Shown here: piece by piece, positions 26,328-34,115 of the stretch
Layout: every line of letters begins with the position of its first letter
Position numbering within the stretch: position 1 is the stretch's first letter
Source: Synechococcales cyanobacterium S06
Lineage (GTDB): Bacteria; Cyanobacteriota; Cyanobacteriia; Cyanobacteriales; JAABRE01
Length of the DNA: 37,727 nt
Direction of reading: 5' to 3'
NCBI GenBank assembly: GCA_011391125.1
Contig: JAABRE010000049.1
Span: 1-37,727, forward strand
Notes under the pieces: model-generated
What the model was told of the DNA's origin: nothing
Database searches by the model: none
What the model saw: the letters and a program-made list of their open reading frames with translations, nothing else
Program-made: the position numbers and the translations under genes

Positions 26328-27398
26328 ATGAATGAGTATATTTTTAGCCCTAAAAACGAAAAAACTCCAGGAGAAATTGAAGAAGAAATTAGTCAGTATT
26401 TCCTCTTAAAAGTTGAATATGAATCGGCCAAATGGATGTTTAATGAATTTGATAGTCTGTTTATTTTAGGTGCAAAAGTATCAAATAAAACGATGCAAAA
26501 GTATCTTGATCAATTAATTGAATTAGAAGAAGAGCAAGTTTTTCTTCATACCTTAAAACGCTGTTGTTTTGTCTTACTTAACAACTGGAAAACCATTCGG
26601 AATTATGAATATTGTGAAAAATTAATTACTTTTTTAAATGGGGTAAAAAATAATATAGTCATCCCTAAAAACAAAATAGATGAAATCAGAATTAGATGGA
26701 TTATCAAATTTATCAAAAGTGATGACTTTGAGAACATGAAAAATTTTGCCATTGGCGGAAGTCCCAATTTTGCCAAACATATTCAATCTGTACCTTCATC
26801 CCAAATCAAAACTAATATTAATAAGACTGAATACGTCTCTTATTTAAGTCATAAATATAATGAAAAATTTATTGAAAAATATGCTTTAAAAGCTCAAGAA
26901 TTTAAACAAAAAAGTTTAGGAGCTCCTTATGCTAGTATTAAATCTGATTTATATAATTATCTTTTTGATGGTATAGAAACCCATGAAATATTTGATCTTA
27001 TTAAAGAAAAAGTTTATGAGGATATTGATAATTATTATGAAGATGAACAGGATAAGCTTTGGGATATTAATTTAGCTTTGAGAACTTTTAATAAAATCTT
27101 AGATAAAATTACTATTAGCAAAGAAAAAAGTCCTTCCACCGTGTTTATGTGTTTAATTACCCAAGGAAATTTATCCCTTTGGGTAAATATTTTAATTAAA
27201 ATTGTCTTAGTTGTTCCTGATAGTACCAAATATTTAGATCATTGTATTAGCAGTTTAATCGACTATTACCGACAAGCTTCAACTTTTGATTTTGACTGGT
27301 TAATTAATATGTTATCTAGTATCAAAAGATATACCACAGTGGAAGTTTATAGCATCCATAAACAAATTCTGAAAAAACAAAAAACCATTGACAATTAA
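26328..27398 (+). CDS. Hypothetical protein, 356 residues, unrecognised
   Basis: I do not recognise a family. The product is rich in Lys, Ile, Asn and Asp/Glu and appears all-helical. It has no signal peptide and no sustained transmembrane segment; WVNILIKIVLVVP is the only mildly hydrophobic stretch. A Glu-rich region near residues 67-71 (LEEEQV) and YYEDEQDKLWD near 238-248 stand out. The ATG at 26328 has only weak ribosome-binding potential. It ends 44 bases before hypD on the same strand, so it may be co-transcribed with hydrogenase maturation genes. That proximity is the only functional hint. Confidence 0.65.
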   Translation: MNEYIFSPKNEKTPGEIEEEISQYFLLKVEYESAKWMFNEFDSLFILGAKVSNKTMQKYLDQLIELEEEQVFLHTLKRCCFVLLNNWKTIRNYEYCEKLITFLNGVKNNIVIPKNKIDEIRIRWIIKFIKSDDFENMKNFAIGGSPNFAKHIQSVPSSQIKTNINKTEYVSYLSHKYNEKFIEKYALKAQEFKQKSLGAPYASIKSDLYNYLFDGIETHEIFDLIKEKVYEDIDNYYEDEQDKLWDINLALRTFNKILDKITISKEKSPSTVFMCLITQGNLSLWVNILIKIVLVVPDSTKYLDHCISSLIDYYRQASTFDFDWLINMLSSIKRYTTVEVYSIHKQILKKQKTIDN

Positions 27399-27442
27399 CC
27401 CTTAATAACTAATAATGAAGATTAAACTTAGCCGACCTAAAA

Positions 27443-28528
27443 ATGAAATTTGTTAATGAATATCGAGACGGACAAATTGCCCAAAAATATGCCCGTGCCC
27501 TCTCATTTTTGGTGAGTAAATCATGGACAATTATGGAAATTTGTGGAGGCCAAACTCACTCCATTGTCAAATATGGAATCGATCAATTATTACCCCCAGA
27601 AATAACTTTAATTCATGGTCCAGGTTGTCCTGTTTGTGTCACACCGATAGAATTAATCGACGAGGCGATCGCCATTGCGAACCAAGACAACACAATTTTA
27701 TGCTCCTTTGGCGATATGTTACGAGTACCGGGTAGCCAACACGATTTATTAAGCATAAAAGCCACAGGAAAGGACATCAGAATAGTATATTCCCCGTTGG
27801 ACGCAATTAAAATAGCCCAAGATAACCCAACTAAAGAAGTAGTTTTCTTCGGTGTTGGTTTTGAAACCACCGCTCCGGCCACCGCCATGAGTGTTTACCA
27901 AGCATTCAATTTGGGTTTAAAAAACTTCTCGATTTTAGTATCTCATGTGCTCGTACCACCGGCCATGGAAGCCCTGTTATCTTCCCCCGAAACTAGGGTA
28001 CAAGGCTTTTTGTTAGCGGGTCATGTTTGCACCATCATGGGTTACACTCAGTATGAACCGATCGCCCAAAAATACCAAATTCCCTTAGTTGTCACCGGTT
28101 TTGAACCAGTGGACATTTTGCAAGGTATTTATATGTGCATCAAACAATTGGAGGAAAATCGACACGAAGTAGAAAACCAATATAGTCGATCTGTCAAAAA
28201 AGAAGGCAACGAAAACGCACAAAAAATTATCACCGAAGTATTTAAAATAGTAAATCGCAACTGGCGCGGCATAGGAGAAATTGCCGAAAGTGGATTAGGT
28301 TTGCAGGATAAATATATAGATTTTGACGCAAGTCATAAATTTAACTTAACAATAGAAAAGGCTAATCAAAACATAGAATGTATTAGTGGTTTAATATTAC
28401 AAGGTATCAAGAAACCCCAAGAATGTAGCGCTTTTGGTAATAATTGTACACCCGAACATCCATTAGGAGCACCGATGGTATCTTCAGAAGGAGCTTGTGC
28501 GGCCTATTATCGCTATCGTCAAGTATAA
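27443..28528 (+). CDS. hypD: [NiFe]-hydrogenase maturation protein HypD
   Basis: HypD carries a [4Fe-4S] cluster. With HypC it forms the scaffold on which the Fe(CN)2CO group of [NiFe] hydrogenase is assembled, using CN- supplied by HypE/HypF. The 361-residue length is typical. Conserved elements include Cys34 in [10 protein letters not shown], Cys62 and Cys65 in [42 protein letters not shown], and the C-terminal cysteine-rich cluster-binding region [25 protein letters not shown]. No defect is visible. Its usual partner hypE lies 2.3 kb downstream on the same strand, separated by a toxin-antitoxin/IS island. Confidence 0.97.
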   Translation: MKFVNEYRDGQIAQKYARALSFLVSKSWTIMEICGGQTHSIVKYGIDQLLPPEITLIHGPGCPVCVTPIELIDEAIAIANQDNTILCSFGDMLRVPGSQHDLLSIKATGKDIRIVYSPLDAIKIAQDNPTKEVVFFGVGFETTAPATAMSVYQAFNLGLKNFSILVSHVLVPPAMEALLSSPETRVQGFLLAGHVCTIMGYTQYEPIAQKYQIPLVVTGFEPVDILQGIYMCIKQLEENRHEVENQYSRSVKKEGNENAQKIITEVFKIVNRNWRGIGEIAESGLGLQDKYIDFDASHKFNLTIEKANQNIECISGLILQGIKKPQECSAFGNNCTPEHPLGAPMVSSEGACAAYYRYRQV

Positions 28529-28561
28529 TTGAAAATATATGATGAGGAAAATAGAACTAAA

Positions 28562-28810
28562 ATGATCACAGGAATTAAACAAAAAGCTTTAGTAGGAAAA
28601 AATGGTAAAGTAGAATTATTTGCTCCAGAATTACCCGAAGGTACATTAGTAGAAATAATTATGTTAGTTGAATCTGAAATAGAAGATGAAACAACTTATT
28701 TACTAAAATCAAAAGCTAATAAAAAACATTTAATGGAAGCAATAGAAAATGTAAAACAAGGTAATCTTATTGAGGTTGATCTAAATGAACTTGAGAAAAA
28801 TCTTGTTTGA
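28562..28810 (+). CDS. Antitoxin of a YoeB-type toxin-antitoxin module, with YefM-like tail
   Basis: The 82-residue product has two halves. The N-terminal half (MITGIKQKALVGKNGK, ELFAPELPEGTLVEI) resembles small beta-strand antitoxin-type proteins rather than the YefM fold. The C-terminal part (TTYLLKSKANKKHLMEAIEN plus VDLNELEK) matches the YefM tail that wraps and neutralises YoeB. The toxin ATG overlaps the last codons, the usual antitoxin-toxin coupling. The ATG at 28562, with GAGG upstream, is preferred to TTG 28529, which touches the hypD stop. Because the toxin gene is destroyed, this antitoxin is now an orphan. It might still autoregulate or counter other YoeB toxins. Confidence 0.75.
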   Translation: MITGIKQKALVGKNGKVELFAPELPEGTLVEIIMLVESEIEDETTYLLKSKANKKHLMEAIENVKQGNLIEVDLNELEKNLV

Positions 28811-28954
28811 ACCTAAAGCATTTGATCAATTAAAGCAATGGATAAAAGAAGATCAAAAAGTAAGTAAAAAAATTTTAGCCTGAATCAGAGAAACTCAAAA
28901 AAATCCGTTTTCAGGAATAGGAAAACCAGAACCATTAAAATATAAATTACAGGG
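28785..28954 (+). pseudogene. YoeB/Txe-family toxin, 5' half, disrupted
   Basis: ATG 28785 begins MNLRKILFEPKAFDQLKQWI. The frame continues through KNPFSGIGKPEPLKYKLQG, a strong match to YoeB mRNA interferases, which cleave ribosome-bound mRNA. Codon 33 is TGA (28881-28883) where the family has a hydrophobic residue, consistent with a single-base change from TTA. The reading frame then breaks after LQG, where the IS607-family element begins. The remainder resumes at 30353. The full toxin would be about 89 residues. Two independent lesions make it non-functional. Confidence 0.85.
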
Positions 28955-29024
28955 TAAGCGACAGTTAACAAAAATTTACCTAAAACTTTCTAAACTTACT
29001 CACTTTATATGCTAAGCTCATAAA

Positions 29025-29630
29025 ATGAGTAAGTTTTTAACGATTTCGGAAGCAGCGGAGTTAAAAGGAGTTAGTCCCTCAACCTTGAGGAGATGGGAGA
29101 CAGAAGGAAAATTGATACCATCGAGAACCCTTAATGGACATAGACGGTATGAATTATCGCAATTGTTGAACATCAAAAAAGAACTATCTTTTACCGTAGG
29201 ATACGCAAGAGTTAGTAGCCATGACCAAAAAGAAGATTTATCTCGCCAAATTCAAGTTTTAGAATTATTTTGTGCCGCCCAAGGTTGGCAAGTCGAAATA
29301 ATAAGTGATTTAGGTTCTGGACTTAATTATAGTAAACGTGGTTTAAAACGTTTAATTAAGTTGATAACAGATAATCAAGTAGAAAGATTGGTTTTAACTC
29401 ATAAAGATAGATTATTAAGATTTGGTTCGGAATTAATTTTTAGTCTTTGTGAAATATTTGGCACTGAAATAGTAATAATTAATCGTACAGAAGATGCTAG
29501 TTTCGAGGAGGATTTAGATAAAGATGTTTTAGAAATTATTGCAGTTTTTTCAGCTAGATTATATGGCAGTCGTAGCCATAAAAATAAAAAAATTATTGAG
29601 GAGTTAAAAGAAGTTGCTAATCGGCTTTAA
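29025..29630 (+). CDS. tnpA: IS607-family serine recombinase TnpA
   Basis: This 201-residue transposase has an N-terminal MerR-like helix-turn-helix (FLTISEAAELKGVSPSTLRR...GHRRYELSQLL). A serine-resolvase catalytic domain follows. The nucleophile is in VGYARVSSHDQKEDLSRQ. The fold continues through SDLGSGLNYSKRGLKRL and the conserved LVLTHKDRLLRFG. Length and order are complete for IS607 TnpA, and no frameshift or stop is seen, so it may be active. It probably mobilises the element through a circular intermediate. It overlaps the start of the tnpB remnant (TTG 29614), as in many IS607 elements. Confidence 0.92.
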   Translation: MSKFLTISEAAELKGVSPSTLRRWETEGKLIPSRTLNGHRRYELSQLLNIKKELSFTVGYARVSSHDQKEDLSRQIQVLELFCAAQGWQVEIISDLGSGLNYSKRGLKRLIKLITDNQVERLVLTHKDRLLRFGSELIFSLCEIFGTEIVIINRTEDASFEEDLDKDVLEIIAVFSARLYGSRSHKNKKIIEELKEVANRL

Positions 29631-30143
29631 AACAGAATTGAAACCCAATAATGAACAAAAAACGACTGTGATTTTCTTGATTTATTTGATGCTTGATGAT
29701 TAAGTTACCTGTTAGGAAACCTCACAAGTAACTTAATCATCCATAATCACATAAATCATTTAATCATAGTCAAAGATACACTACATAAGTTAACTACCTA
29801 TTTAGCCAAAAACCACGGCACAGTACTAATTGAGGACTTAAATGTATCGGGAATGATGGCAAACCATAAATTGGCAAAAGCGATCGCTGATATGGGTTTT
29901 TACGAGTTTAGACGACAATTAGAATATAAAACTAAGCTTTATGGAAGTCAATTAGTAATTGTTGACCGATTTTTTCCTAGCTCGAAAACCTGTTCTAATT
30001 GTGGTTGTAAAAAAGCTGATTTAACCTTGTCAGACCGCATTTTTAAATGTGATGATTGTAGTTTTGAGTTAGACCTTGACCTCAACGCTGCAATTAATTT
30101 ATCAAAAGTGGCAAGCTCTGCCATTTATAGTGATTCCAATTAA
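29614..30143 (+). pseudogene. tnpB: TnpB, internally deleted
   Basis: TnpB is the RNA-guided nuclease related to Cas12. The first ~18 codons survive (LIGFKTELKPNNEQKTT from TTG 29614) and then run into a TGA at about 29698. The C-terminal ~125 codons survive in another frame: VKDTLHKLTTYLAKNHG, the RuvC-II segment LIEDLNVSGM, a zinc ribbon begun by SKTCSNCG, and the RuvC-III segment LDLDLNAAINL. About 240 residues are missing, including RuvC-I and most of the nucleic-acid recognition part. The junction is occupied by a long imperfect hairpin. Nuclease function must be lost. An isolated C-terminal peptide from ATG 29853 (96 residues) could still be made. Confidence 0.85.
29664..29771. repeat. 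Long imperfect hairpin at the tnpB deletion junction
   Basis: The left arm 29664-29708 and right arm 29728-29771 are complementary over ~45 bases with several mismatches and a one-base gap. The innermost 14 bases (GATGATTAAGTTAC and its complement) pair perfectly, around a 19-base loop. The hairpin begins as the tnpB N-terminal homology ends and stops as the C-terminal homology begins. Confidence 0.75.
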
Positions 30144-30165
30144 GATTAAAACAGTTGAAAAATAG

Positions 30166-30187
30166 GTTCGTAGTTGCGCTTTAGCGC
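30166..30187. repeat. Dispersed palindromic repeat, inverted copy of 16669-16690
   Basis: GTTCGTAGTTGCGCTTTAGCGC is the exact reverse complement of the spacer repeat at 16669-16690. It is followed by TTAGGACTAAAGTCC, itself a short palindrome. It lies 22 bases after the tnpB stop. Confidence 0.7.
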
Positions 30188-30352
30188 TTCTTAGGACTAA
30201 AGTCCAACAACAAACTAAAAACTTTTGTTTAATTTTTATTTGGAATTACTATAAAGCCTCTGTATCTAGTAAGAGCCTACTCTCTAGCTATGAATGAGGA
30301 AGAAAACATTAAATTTATCTTTGGTAAATTTTCGTCAGGTTTTTTAGAGCGG

Positions 30353-30452
30353 TTATTGGTCAAGAAGAATTACCGATGAACACAGATTAGTTTATCAAGT
30401 ACAACAAGATATTTTAATTATTATATCTTGTAAATATCATTATGATGTTTAA
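30353..30452 (+). pseudogene. YoeB/Txe-family toxin, 3' half
   Basis: The frame reads YWSRRITDEHRLVYQVQ, DILIIISCKYHYDV and a stop at 30450-30452. This is the conserved end of YoeB, including the catalytic-region His-Tyr. Joined to the 5' half at 28954, it restores a complete ~89-residue toxin apart from the TGA at codon 33. No start codon or ribosome-binding site suggests separate expression. Confidence 0.88.
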
Positions 30453-30474
30453 TTGTTTTAACTAACTTAAATTA

Positions 30475-30602
30475 ATGATTACATTGTATCCAGAATTAAC
30501 TTAACAGAAGAGGAATTATGATCTGATTTAGAAAATTTATCGACATATTTTTTTGTTAAAATAATACCAGAAAAACTAACTAAAAATAGGAGCAAAATAT
30601 GA
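30475..30602 (+). pseudogene. Unidentified small gene remnant coupled to the HicB-like gene
   Basis: ATG 30475 opens MITLYPELT and stops. In another frame the sequence continues INLTEEEL, a TGA at 30519-30521, then SDLENLSTYFFVKIIPEKLT and a final stop at 30600-30602. That stop overlaps the ATG of the HicB-like gene as ATGA. Such overlap is typical of toxin-antitoxin pairs, so this may be a decayed partner, but it does not look like HicA. Family unknown. Confidence 0.35.
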
Positions 30603-30796
30603 AAAGAAATTTTACTTTAGAATACTGGTTAGATGATGGTTGGTATATTGGTAAATCAAAAGAAGTTCCGGGTGTTTTTAGTCAAGGTGAAACCTTAGAG
30701 GAATTAGAAGAAAATATCCAAGATGCTTATGAAATGATGACAATGAATAAAATATCCTTTGCGCCTTTGCGCCTTTGCGTGAGAAAATACCCATAA
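30599..30796 (+). CDS. HicB-like antitoxin, C-terminus replaced by a repeat
   Basis: The 65-residue product has the HicB partial-RNase-H-like fold: FTLEYWLDDGWYIGKSKEVPGVFSQGETLEELEENIQDAYEMM. HicB proteins neutralise the HicA mRNA interferase. A strong AGGAG ribosome-binding site lies 7 bases before the ATG. After residue ~53 the sequence becomes CCTTTGCGCCTTTGCGCC..., a non-coding repeat typical of cyanobacterial spacers, giving an unrelated tail (FAPLRLCVRKYP). No HicA gene follows. It is probably a truncated, orphan antitoxin, though the fold may be nearly complete. Confidence 0.7.
   Translation: MKRNFTLEYWLDDGWYIGKSKEVPGVFSQGETLEELEENIQDAYEMMTMNKISFAPLRLCVRKYP
30756..30784 (+). repeat. 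CCTTTGCG short repeat fused into the hicB-like frame
   Basis: CCTTTGCGCCTTTGCGCCTTTGCGTGAGA contains an 8-base unit three times. Similar CCTTTGCG-type strings occur in cyanobacterial intergenic DNA. Here it supplies the last residues of the HicB-like product. Confidence 0.6.
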
Positions 30797-30838
30797 CTAT
30801 ATATTATTTTAAATAACTTAGCACATTTATCTAAAAAT

Positions 30839-31867
30839 ATGAAAAATTTTAACATTTCTTGTCCCATTTCTATTAACCAATATCCCCATGTTTTATTAGC
30901 CCATGGTGGGGGTGGAAAGTTAATGCAGCAGTTAATTGAAAAGATGTTTTTAACGGCTTTTTCTAATCCGAATCAGGTACAACATGACGCGGCAACTTTG
31001 TCAATTCCCACTGATAAAATTGCCTTTACAACTGATTCCTATGTGGTACAACCACTATTTTTTCCGGGGGGAGATATTGGGAGTTTAGCTATTAATGGAA
31101 CAGTGAATGATTTGGCCATGGCCGGAGCAAAACCTTTATACTTAAGTGTCGGTTTTATTTTGGAAGAAGGCCTCCCCATGGACACTTTATGGCGGGTGGT
31201 TCAATCTATGCAAAAAGCGGCGGAAATTGCCGGAGTAAAAATCGTTACCGGTGACACCAAAGTGGTTGATAAAGGTAAGGGTGACGGTATTTTTATTAAT
31301 ACTGCTGGTGTGGGAATTATTGAACATAATCAAGTGATTTCTCCCGTTTCTGTGCAACCGAATGACGTAGTTTTGTTAAGTGGTGATCTTGGCCGTCATG
31401 GGATTGCCATTATGGCTTTACGGGAAGGTTTGGAGTTTGAATCTACCATAGAAAGTGATTGCGCTCCTTTAGCTGATCTGATCTTAAATTTACTAGATAA
31501 CGATATAGAAATTCACTGTTTAAGGGATTTAACTAGGGGTGGTTTAGCAAGTGCTTTAAATGAAATTGCAACTGCCGCCAAGGTAAATATTCATATTAAG
31601 GAAAATACTATTCCGGTTAACGAAAATGTCCAAGGTGCTTGCGAAATCCTCGGTTTTGACCCCCTTTATGTGGCGAATGAAGGTAGATTCATTGTGATTC
31701 TTCCTGAATCTTTTGCTACCAAAGCGTTAGAAATCATGGGAGAAAATGCTTGTCAAATTGGTCAGGTTATGGCAACTAATTCGGGTTTAGTTACCATGGA
31801 AAGTGCGATCGGTGCCACCAGAATTATCGATCTACTCTCCGGTCAACAATTACCCCGCATTTGTTAA
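30839..31867 (+). CDS. hypE: [NiFe]-hydrogenase maturation protein HypE
   Basis: HypE dehydrates the carbamoyl group delivered by HypF to its C-terminal cysteine, forming the thiocyanate that supplies CN- to the HypCD scaffold. The 342 residues contain the PurM-like ATP-binding motif [12 protein letters not shown] and [17 protein letters not shown]. Further motifs are [36 protein letters not shown], and [14 protein letters not shown]. The protein ends exactly at PRIC with the modified cysteine. It is intact. Its promoter must lie within the toxin-antitoxin debris upstream, or the gene depends on read-through from hypD. Confidence 0.97.
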   Translation: MKNFNISCPISINQYPHVLLAHGGGGKLMQQLIEKMFLTAFSNPNQVQHDAATLSIPTDKIAFTTDSYVVQPLFFPGGDIGSLAINGTVNDLAMAGAKPLYLSVGFILEEGLPMDTLWRVVQSMQKAAEIAGVKIVTGDTKVVDKGKGDGIFINTAGVGIIEHNQVISPVSVQPNDVVLLSGDLGRHGIAIMALREGLEFESTIESDCAPLADLILNLLDNDIEIHCLRDLTRGGLASALNEIATAAKVNIHIKENTIPVNENVQGACEILGFDPLYVANEGRFIVILPESFATKALEIMGENACQIGQVMATNSGLVTMESAIGATRIIDLLSGQQLPRIC

Positions 31868-31999
31868 TAGACTTCTTGCACCAAGTCAGGTAATAGGTTT
31901 TTAGGTAATAGGTAATAGGTTTTTAGGTAATAACTATCAACTATCAACTATCAACTATCAACTATCAACTATCCACTATCCACTGTCAACTATCCACTA
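31868..31999. repeat. Short tandem repeats after hypE
   Basis: This begins with TAGACTTCTTGCA followed by GGTAATAGG repeats, the same arrangement as 25611-25660. From about 31932 to 31998 follows a run of the heptamer AACTATC (about five clean copies, then CCACTATC variants). It fills most of the 190-base spacer before ndhB and matches the heptanucleotide tandem repeats known from cyanobacteria. Confidence 0.8.
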
Positions 32000-32057
32000 A
32001 ACATCCTATTTCCTGTTAAAGTATTCTCATAGTAAATAGTTGATTGCTTTTAAATAT

Positions 32058-33623
32058 ATGGATTTTTCTAGTAGTATTGCTTCTCAACTTAAGGCAGGAA
32101 CAATTTTGCCAGAAGGGATTGTCATTATTACCCTCATGGCCGTGTTGATTGTTGATTTAATTTGGGGTAGGACTGCCCGAATTTGGCTACCCTACGGGGC
32201 GATCGCCGGTTTATTAAGCGCCGTGGTGGCCTTATACTTACAGTGGGATACTGCTGATTCCATCGCCTTTTTGGGCTCATTTAACGGTGATAATTTAAGC
32301 ATTATCTTTCGTTCCATTGTTGCTTTATCCACCGCTGGGACGATTTTGATGTCTGTCACCTACGTTGAAAGGTCTGGCACATCTTTGGCGGAATTTATCG
32401 GCATTTTGTTGACTGCAACTTTGGGGGGAATGTTCCTTTCTGGGGCCAATGAATTGGTGATGATTTTTATCTCCCTAGAAATGCTCAGTATTTCCTCGTA
32501 CTTGATGACGGGGTACATGAAACGGGACCCTCGCTCCAATGAAGCTGCGTTAAAATACTTATTGATTGGCGCTTCCAGTTCGGCAATTTTCCTTTACGGT
32601 GTCTCTCTGTTATACGGTTTATCAGGGGGAAAAACCAATTTAAGCGAAATTCAAGCCGTAGTTTCCAGCGTCAATGGTGCTGAATCTTTAGGCGTGGCGA
32701 TCGCCCTCGTGTTTGTCATCGCTGGTATTGCTTTTAAAATCTCAGCCGTACCATTCCACCAATGGACTCCTGATGTCTATGAAGGTTCGCCAACTCCCGT
32801 GGTGGCCTTCTTGTCCGTAGGTTCAAAATCCGCCGGATTTGCCTTAGCAATCAGGTTGCTGGTAACAGCCTTCGGTTCAGTTACCGAAGAATGGCAATTG
32901 ATTTTTACTGCGTTAGCGATTTTAAGTATGGTGTTAGGCAATATTGTAGCTTTAGCACAAACCAGCATGAAGCGGATGTTGGCCTATTCTAGCATTGCCC
33001 AAGCGGGTTTTGTCATGATTGGCTTAATCGCCGGTACCGACTCCGGTTACGCAAGTATGGTATTCTACCTATTAATCTACCTGTTTATGAACTTAGGGGC
33101 ATTTAGTTGCGTAATTTTATTCTCCTTAAGAACAGGTACTGATCAAATCGCCGAATATGCGGGATTATATCAAAAAGACCCGTTATTAACCTTAGCTTTA
33201 AGTATCTGTTTGCTATCATTAGGTGGAATTCCTCCACTAGCAGGCTTTTTCGGGAAAATTTACCTATTTTGGGCAGGTTGGAAAGCCGGTTTATATGGCT
33301 TAGTATTACTAGGATTAGTAACCAGTGTCGTGTCTATTTACTATTACATTAGGGTAGTAAAAATGATGGTGGTAAAAGAACCTCAAGAAATGTCGGAAGC
33401 TGTTAAGAATTATCCCGCAATTCGTTGGCATTTAGAGGGAATGCGCCCTTTACAAGTAGGATTAGTATTAGCGTTAATTGCCACTTCTTTAGCTGGTATT
33501 TTATCGAATCCTTTATTTACTTTAGCTAACGAGTCGGTGGTGACAACTCCCATGTTGAAAAAAGCCATTCTTCGTGCAGAAAAACCTGTTTCTGAGATCA
33601 CAATTTCCCAACTAATTAATTAA
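32058..33623 (+). CDS. ndhB: NAD(P)H-quinone oxidoreductase subunit 2 (NdhB)
   Basis: NdhB is a proton-pumping membrane subunit of the cyanobacterial NDH-1 complex, used in respiration, cyclic electron flow and CO2 uptake. The 521-residue protein has about 14 hydrophobic helices. Family motifs include [38 protein letters not shown] (with an essential Lys), [20 protein letters not shown] and [19 protein letters not shown] 32058 ([10 protein letters not shown]) is preferred to TTG 32040, because known NdhB proteins begin with MDF-like sequence. Codon and base use is less AT-rich than in nearby small genes. It is monocistronic by appearance. Confidence 0.96.
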   Translation: MDFSSSIASQLKAGTILPEGIVIITLMAVLIVDLIWGRTARIWLPYGAIAGLLSAVVALYLQWDTADSIAFLGSFNGDNLSIIFRSIVALSTAGTILMSVTYVERSGTSLAEFIGILLTATLGGMFLSGANELVMIFISLEMLSISSYLMTGYMKRDPRSNEAALKYLLIGASSSAIFLYGVSLLYGLSGGKTNLSEIQAVVSSVNGAESLGVAIALVFVIAGIAFKISAVPFHQWTPDVYEGSPTPVVAFLSVGSKSAGFALAIRLLVTAFGSVTEEWQLIFTALAILSMVLGNIVALAQTSMKRMLAYSSIAQAGFVMIGLIAGTDSGYASMVFYLLIYLFMNLGAFSCVILFSLRTGTDQIAEYAGLYQKDPLLTLALSICLLSLGGIPPLAGFFGKIYLFWAGWKAGLYGLVLLGLVTSVVSIYYYIRVVKMMVVKEPQEMSEAVKNYPAIRWHLEGMRPLQVGLVLALIATSLAGILSNPLFTLANESVVTTPMLKKAILRAEKPVSEITISQLIN

Positions 33624-33632
33624 CTTTAAATA

Positions 33633-33673
33633 GTTTATTGTTGCGTTTTAGCGCTCTTTGCGCAACAATAAAC
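33633..33673. repeat. Inverted repeat after ndhB, possible terminator
   Basis: GTTTATTGTTGCG (33633-33645) pairs perfectly with CGCAACAATAAAC (33661-33673). The loop contains TTTTAGCGCTC, related to the GCGCTAAAGCGC dispersed family. It is followed by CATCTTTGATTTTT, which could serve as a loose U-rich tail. Confidence 0.55.
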
Positions 33674-33698
33674 CATCTTTGATTTTTGCCAAAATAAT

Positions 33699-34073
33699 AT
33701 GATCAAAATCTTACTTGTTGATTATAACATTAGCTCGAGAAAATATGTTTTTGATATTCTCAAAGACGCTAATTTTGAAGTAAAAGAGGCTGCTAATGGA
33801 CAAGAAGCGATTAACTTTTTAGAAAATGAAGAATTTAATTTATTAATTACTGAGGTGATTTTACCAGAAATCAATGGTTATGAATTATGTCGTTGGCTTA
33901 AAAAGAATCCTCAGACCCAGACAATTCCTGTTCTTATTTATTCAACAATAATGGAAGAATTTAGCCAGTATTGGGCAAAAAAACAGGGTGCAGATGATTG
34001 CATTGAGAAACCATTTAACAAAAATGATTTTCTAAAAAAGATTCAAAATTTATTATCTAAGCATAATAATTGA
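33699..34073 (+). CDS. Receiver-only response regulator lacking the phosphoacceptor aspartate
   Basis: This 124-residue CheY-like domain has no output domain. The fold is clear: MIKILLVDYNISSRKYVFDIL, AANGQEAINFLE, LPEINGYELCRWL, VLIYSTIMEEF, GADDCIEKPFNKNDFL. The acceptor position is Glu52 (LLITEVILPEING) where an Asp is normal. The acidic pair near the N-terminus is Asp8-Tyr9 instead of Asp-Asp. The Ser and Lys switch residues remain (YST, EKPF). It is therefore probably not phosphorylated, and Glu may mimic the active state. It lies between ndhB and a TpsB-type transporter, and is 42 bases before the latter. Confidence 0.85.
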   Translation: MIKILLVDYNISSRKYVFDILKDANFEVKEAANGQEAINFLENEEFNLLITEVILPEINGYELCRWLKKNPQTQTIPVLIYSTIMEEFSQYWAKKQGADDCIEKPFNKNDFLKKIQNLLSKHNN

Positions 34074-34115
34074 GATATATTTAATTGTTATTGAGGTGAG
34101 TGAGGTGTATTTAAA

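Larger units (their letters stand above)
28955..30352 (+). mobile_element. IS607-family insertion element in the yoeB gene
   Basis: The ends are inferred from the split toxin. ...TTACAGGG (to 28954) rejoins TTATTGGTCA... (from 30353), restoring LQG-YWSRRI in frame. The element ends in GG at 30351-30352. IS607 elements insert at GG dinucleotides, make no target duplication and lack terminal inverted repeats, all consistent here. The cargo is an intact serine-recombinase tnpA and an internally deleted tnpB. A 22-base dispersed repeat (30166-30187) lies downstream of tnpB. The interval from 30190 to 30350 has no coding signal. Confidence 0.85.

Noticed and set aside
28529-28561. TTG 28529 as the start of the antitoxin
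   Set aside because: It directly abuts the hypD stop and adds 11 residues (MKIYDEENRTK) unlike the family start. ATG 28562 has a GAGG upstream.
29853-30143. Independent 96-residue zinc-ribbon protein
   Set aside because: Homology to TnpB extends upstream of ATG 29853 in the same frame (IEDLNVSG), so it is the tail of a deleted tnpB rather than a separate gene.
31932-31998. AACTATC heptamer run as a possible iteron array or origin
   Set aside because: Heptamer tandem repeats are widespread in cyanobacterial spacers. No initiator gene or DnaA-box cluster accompanies it.
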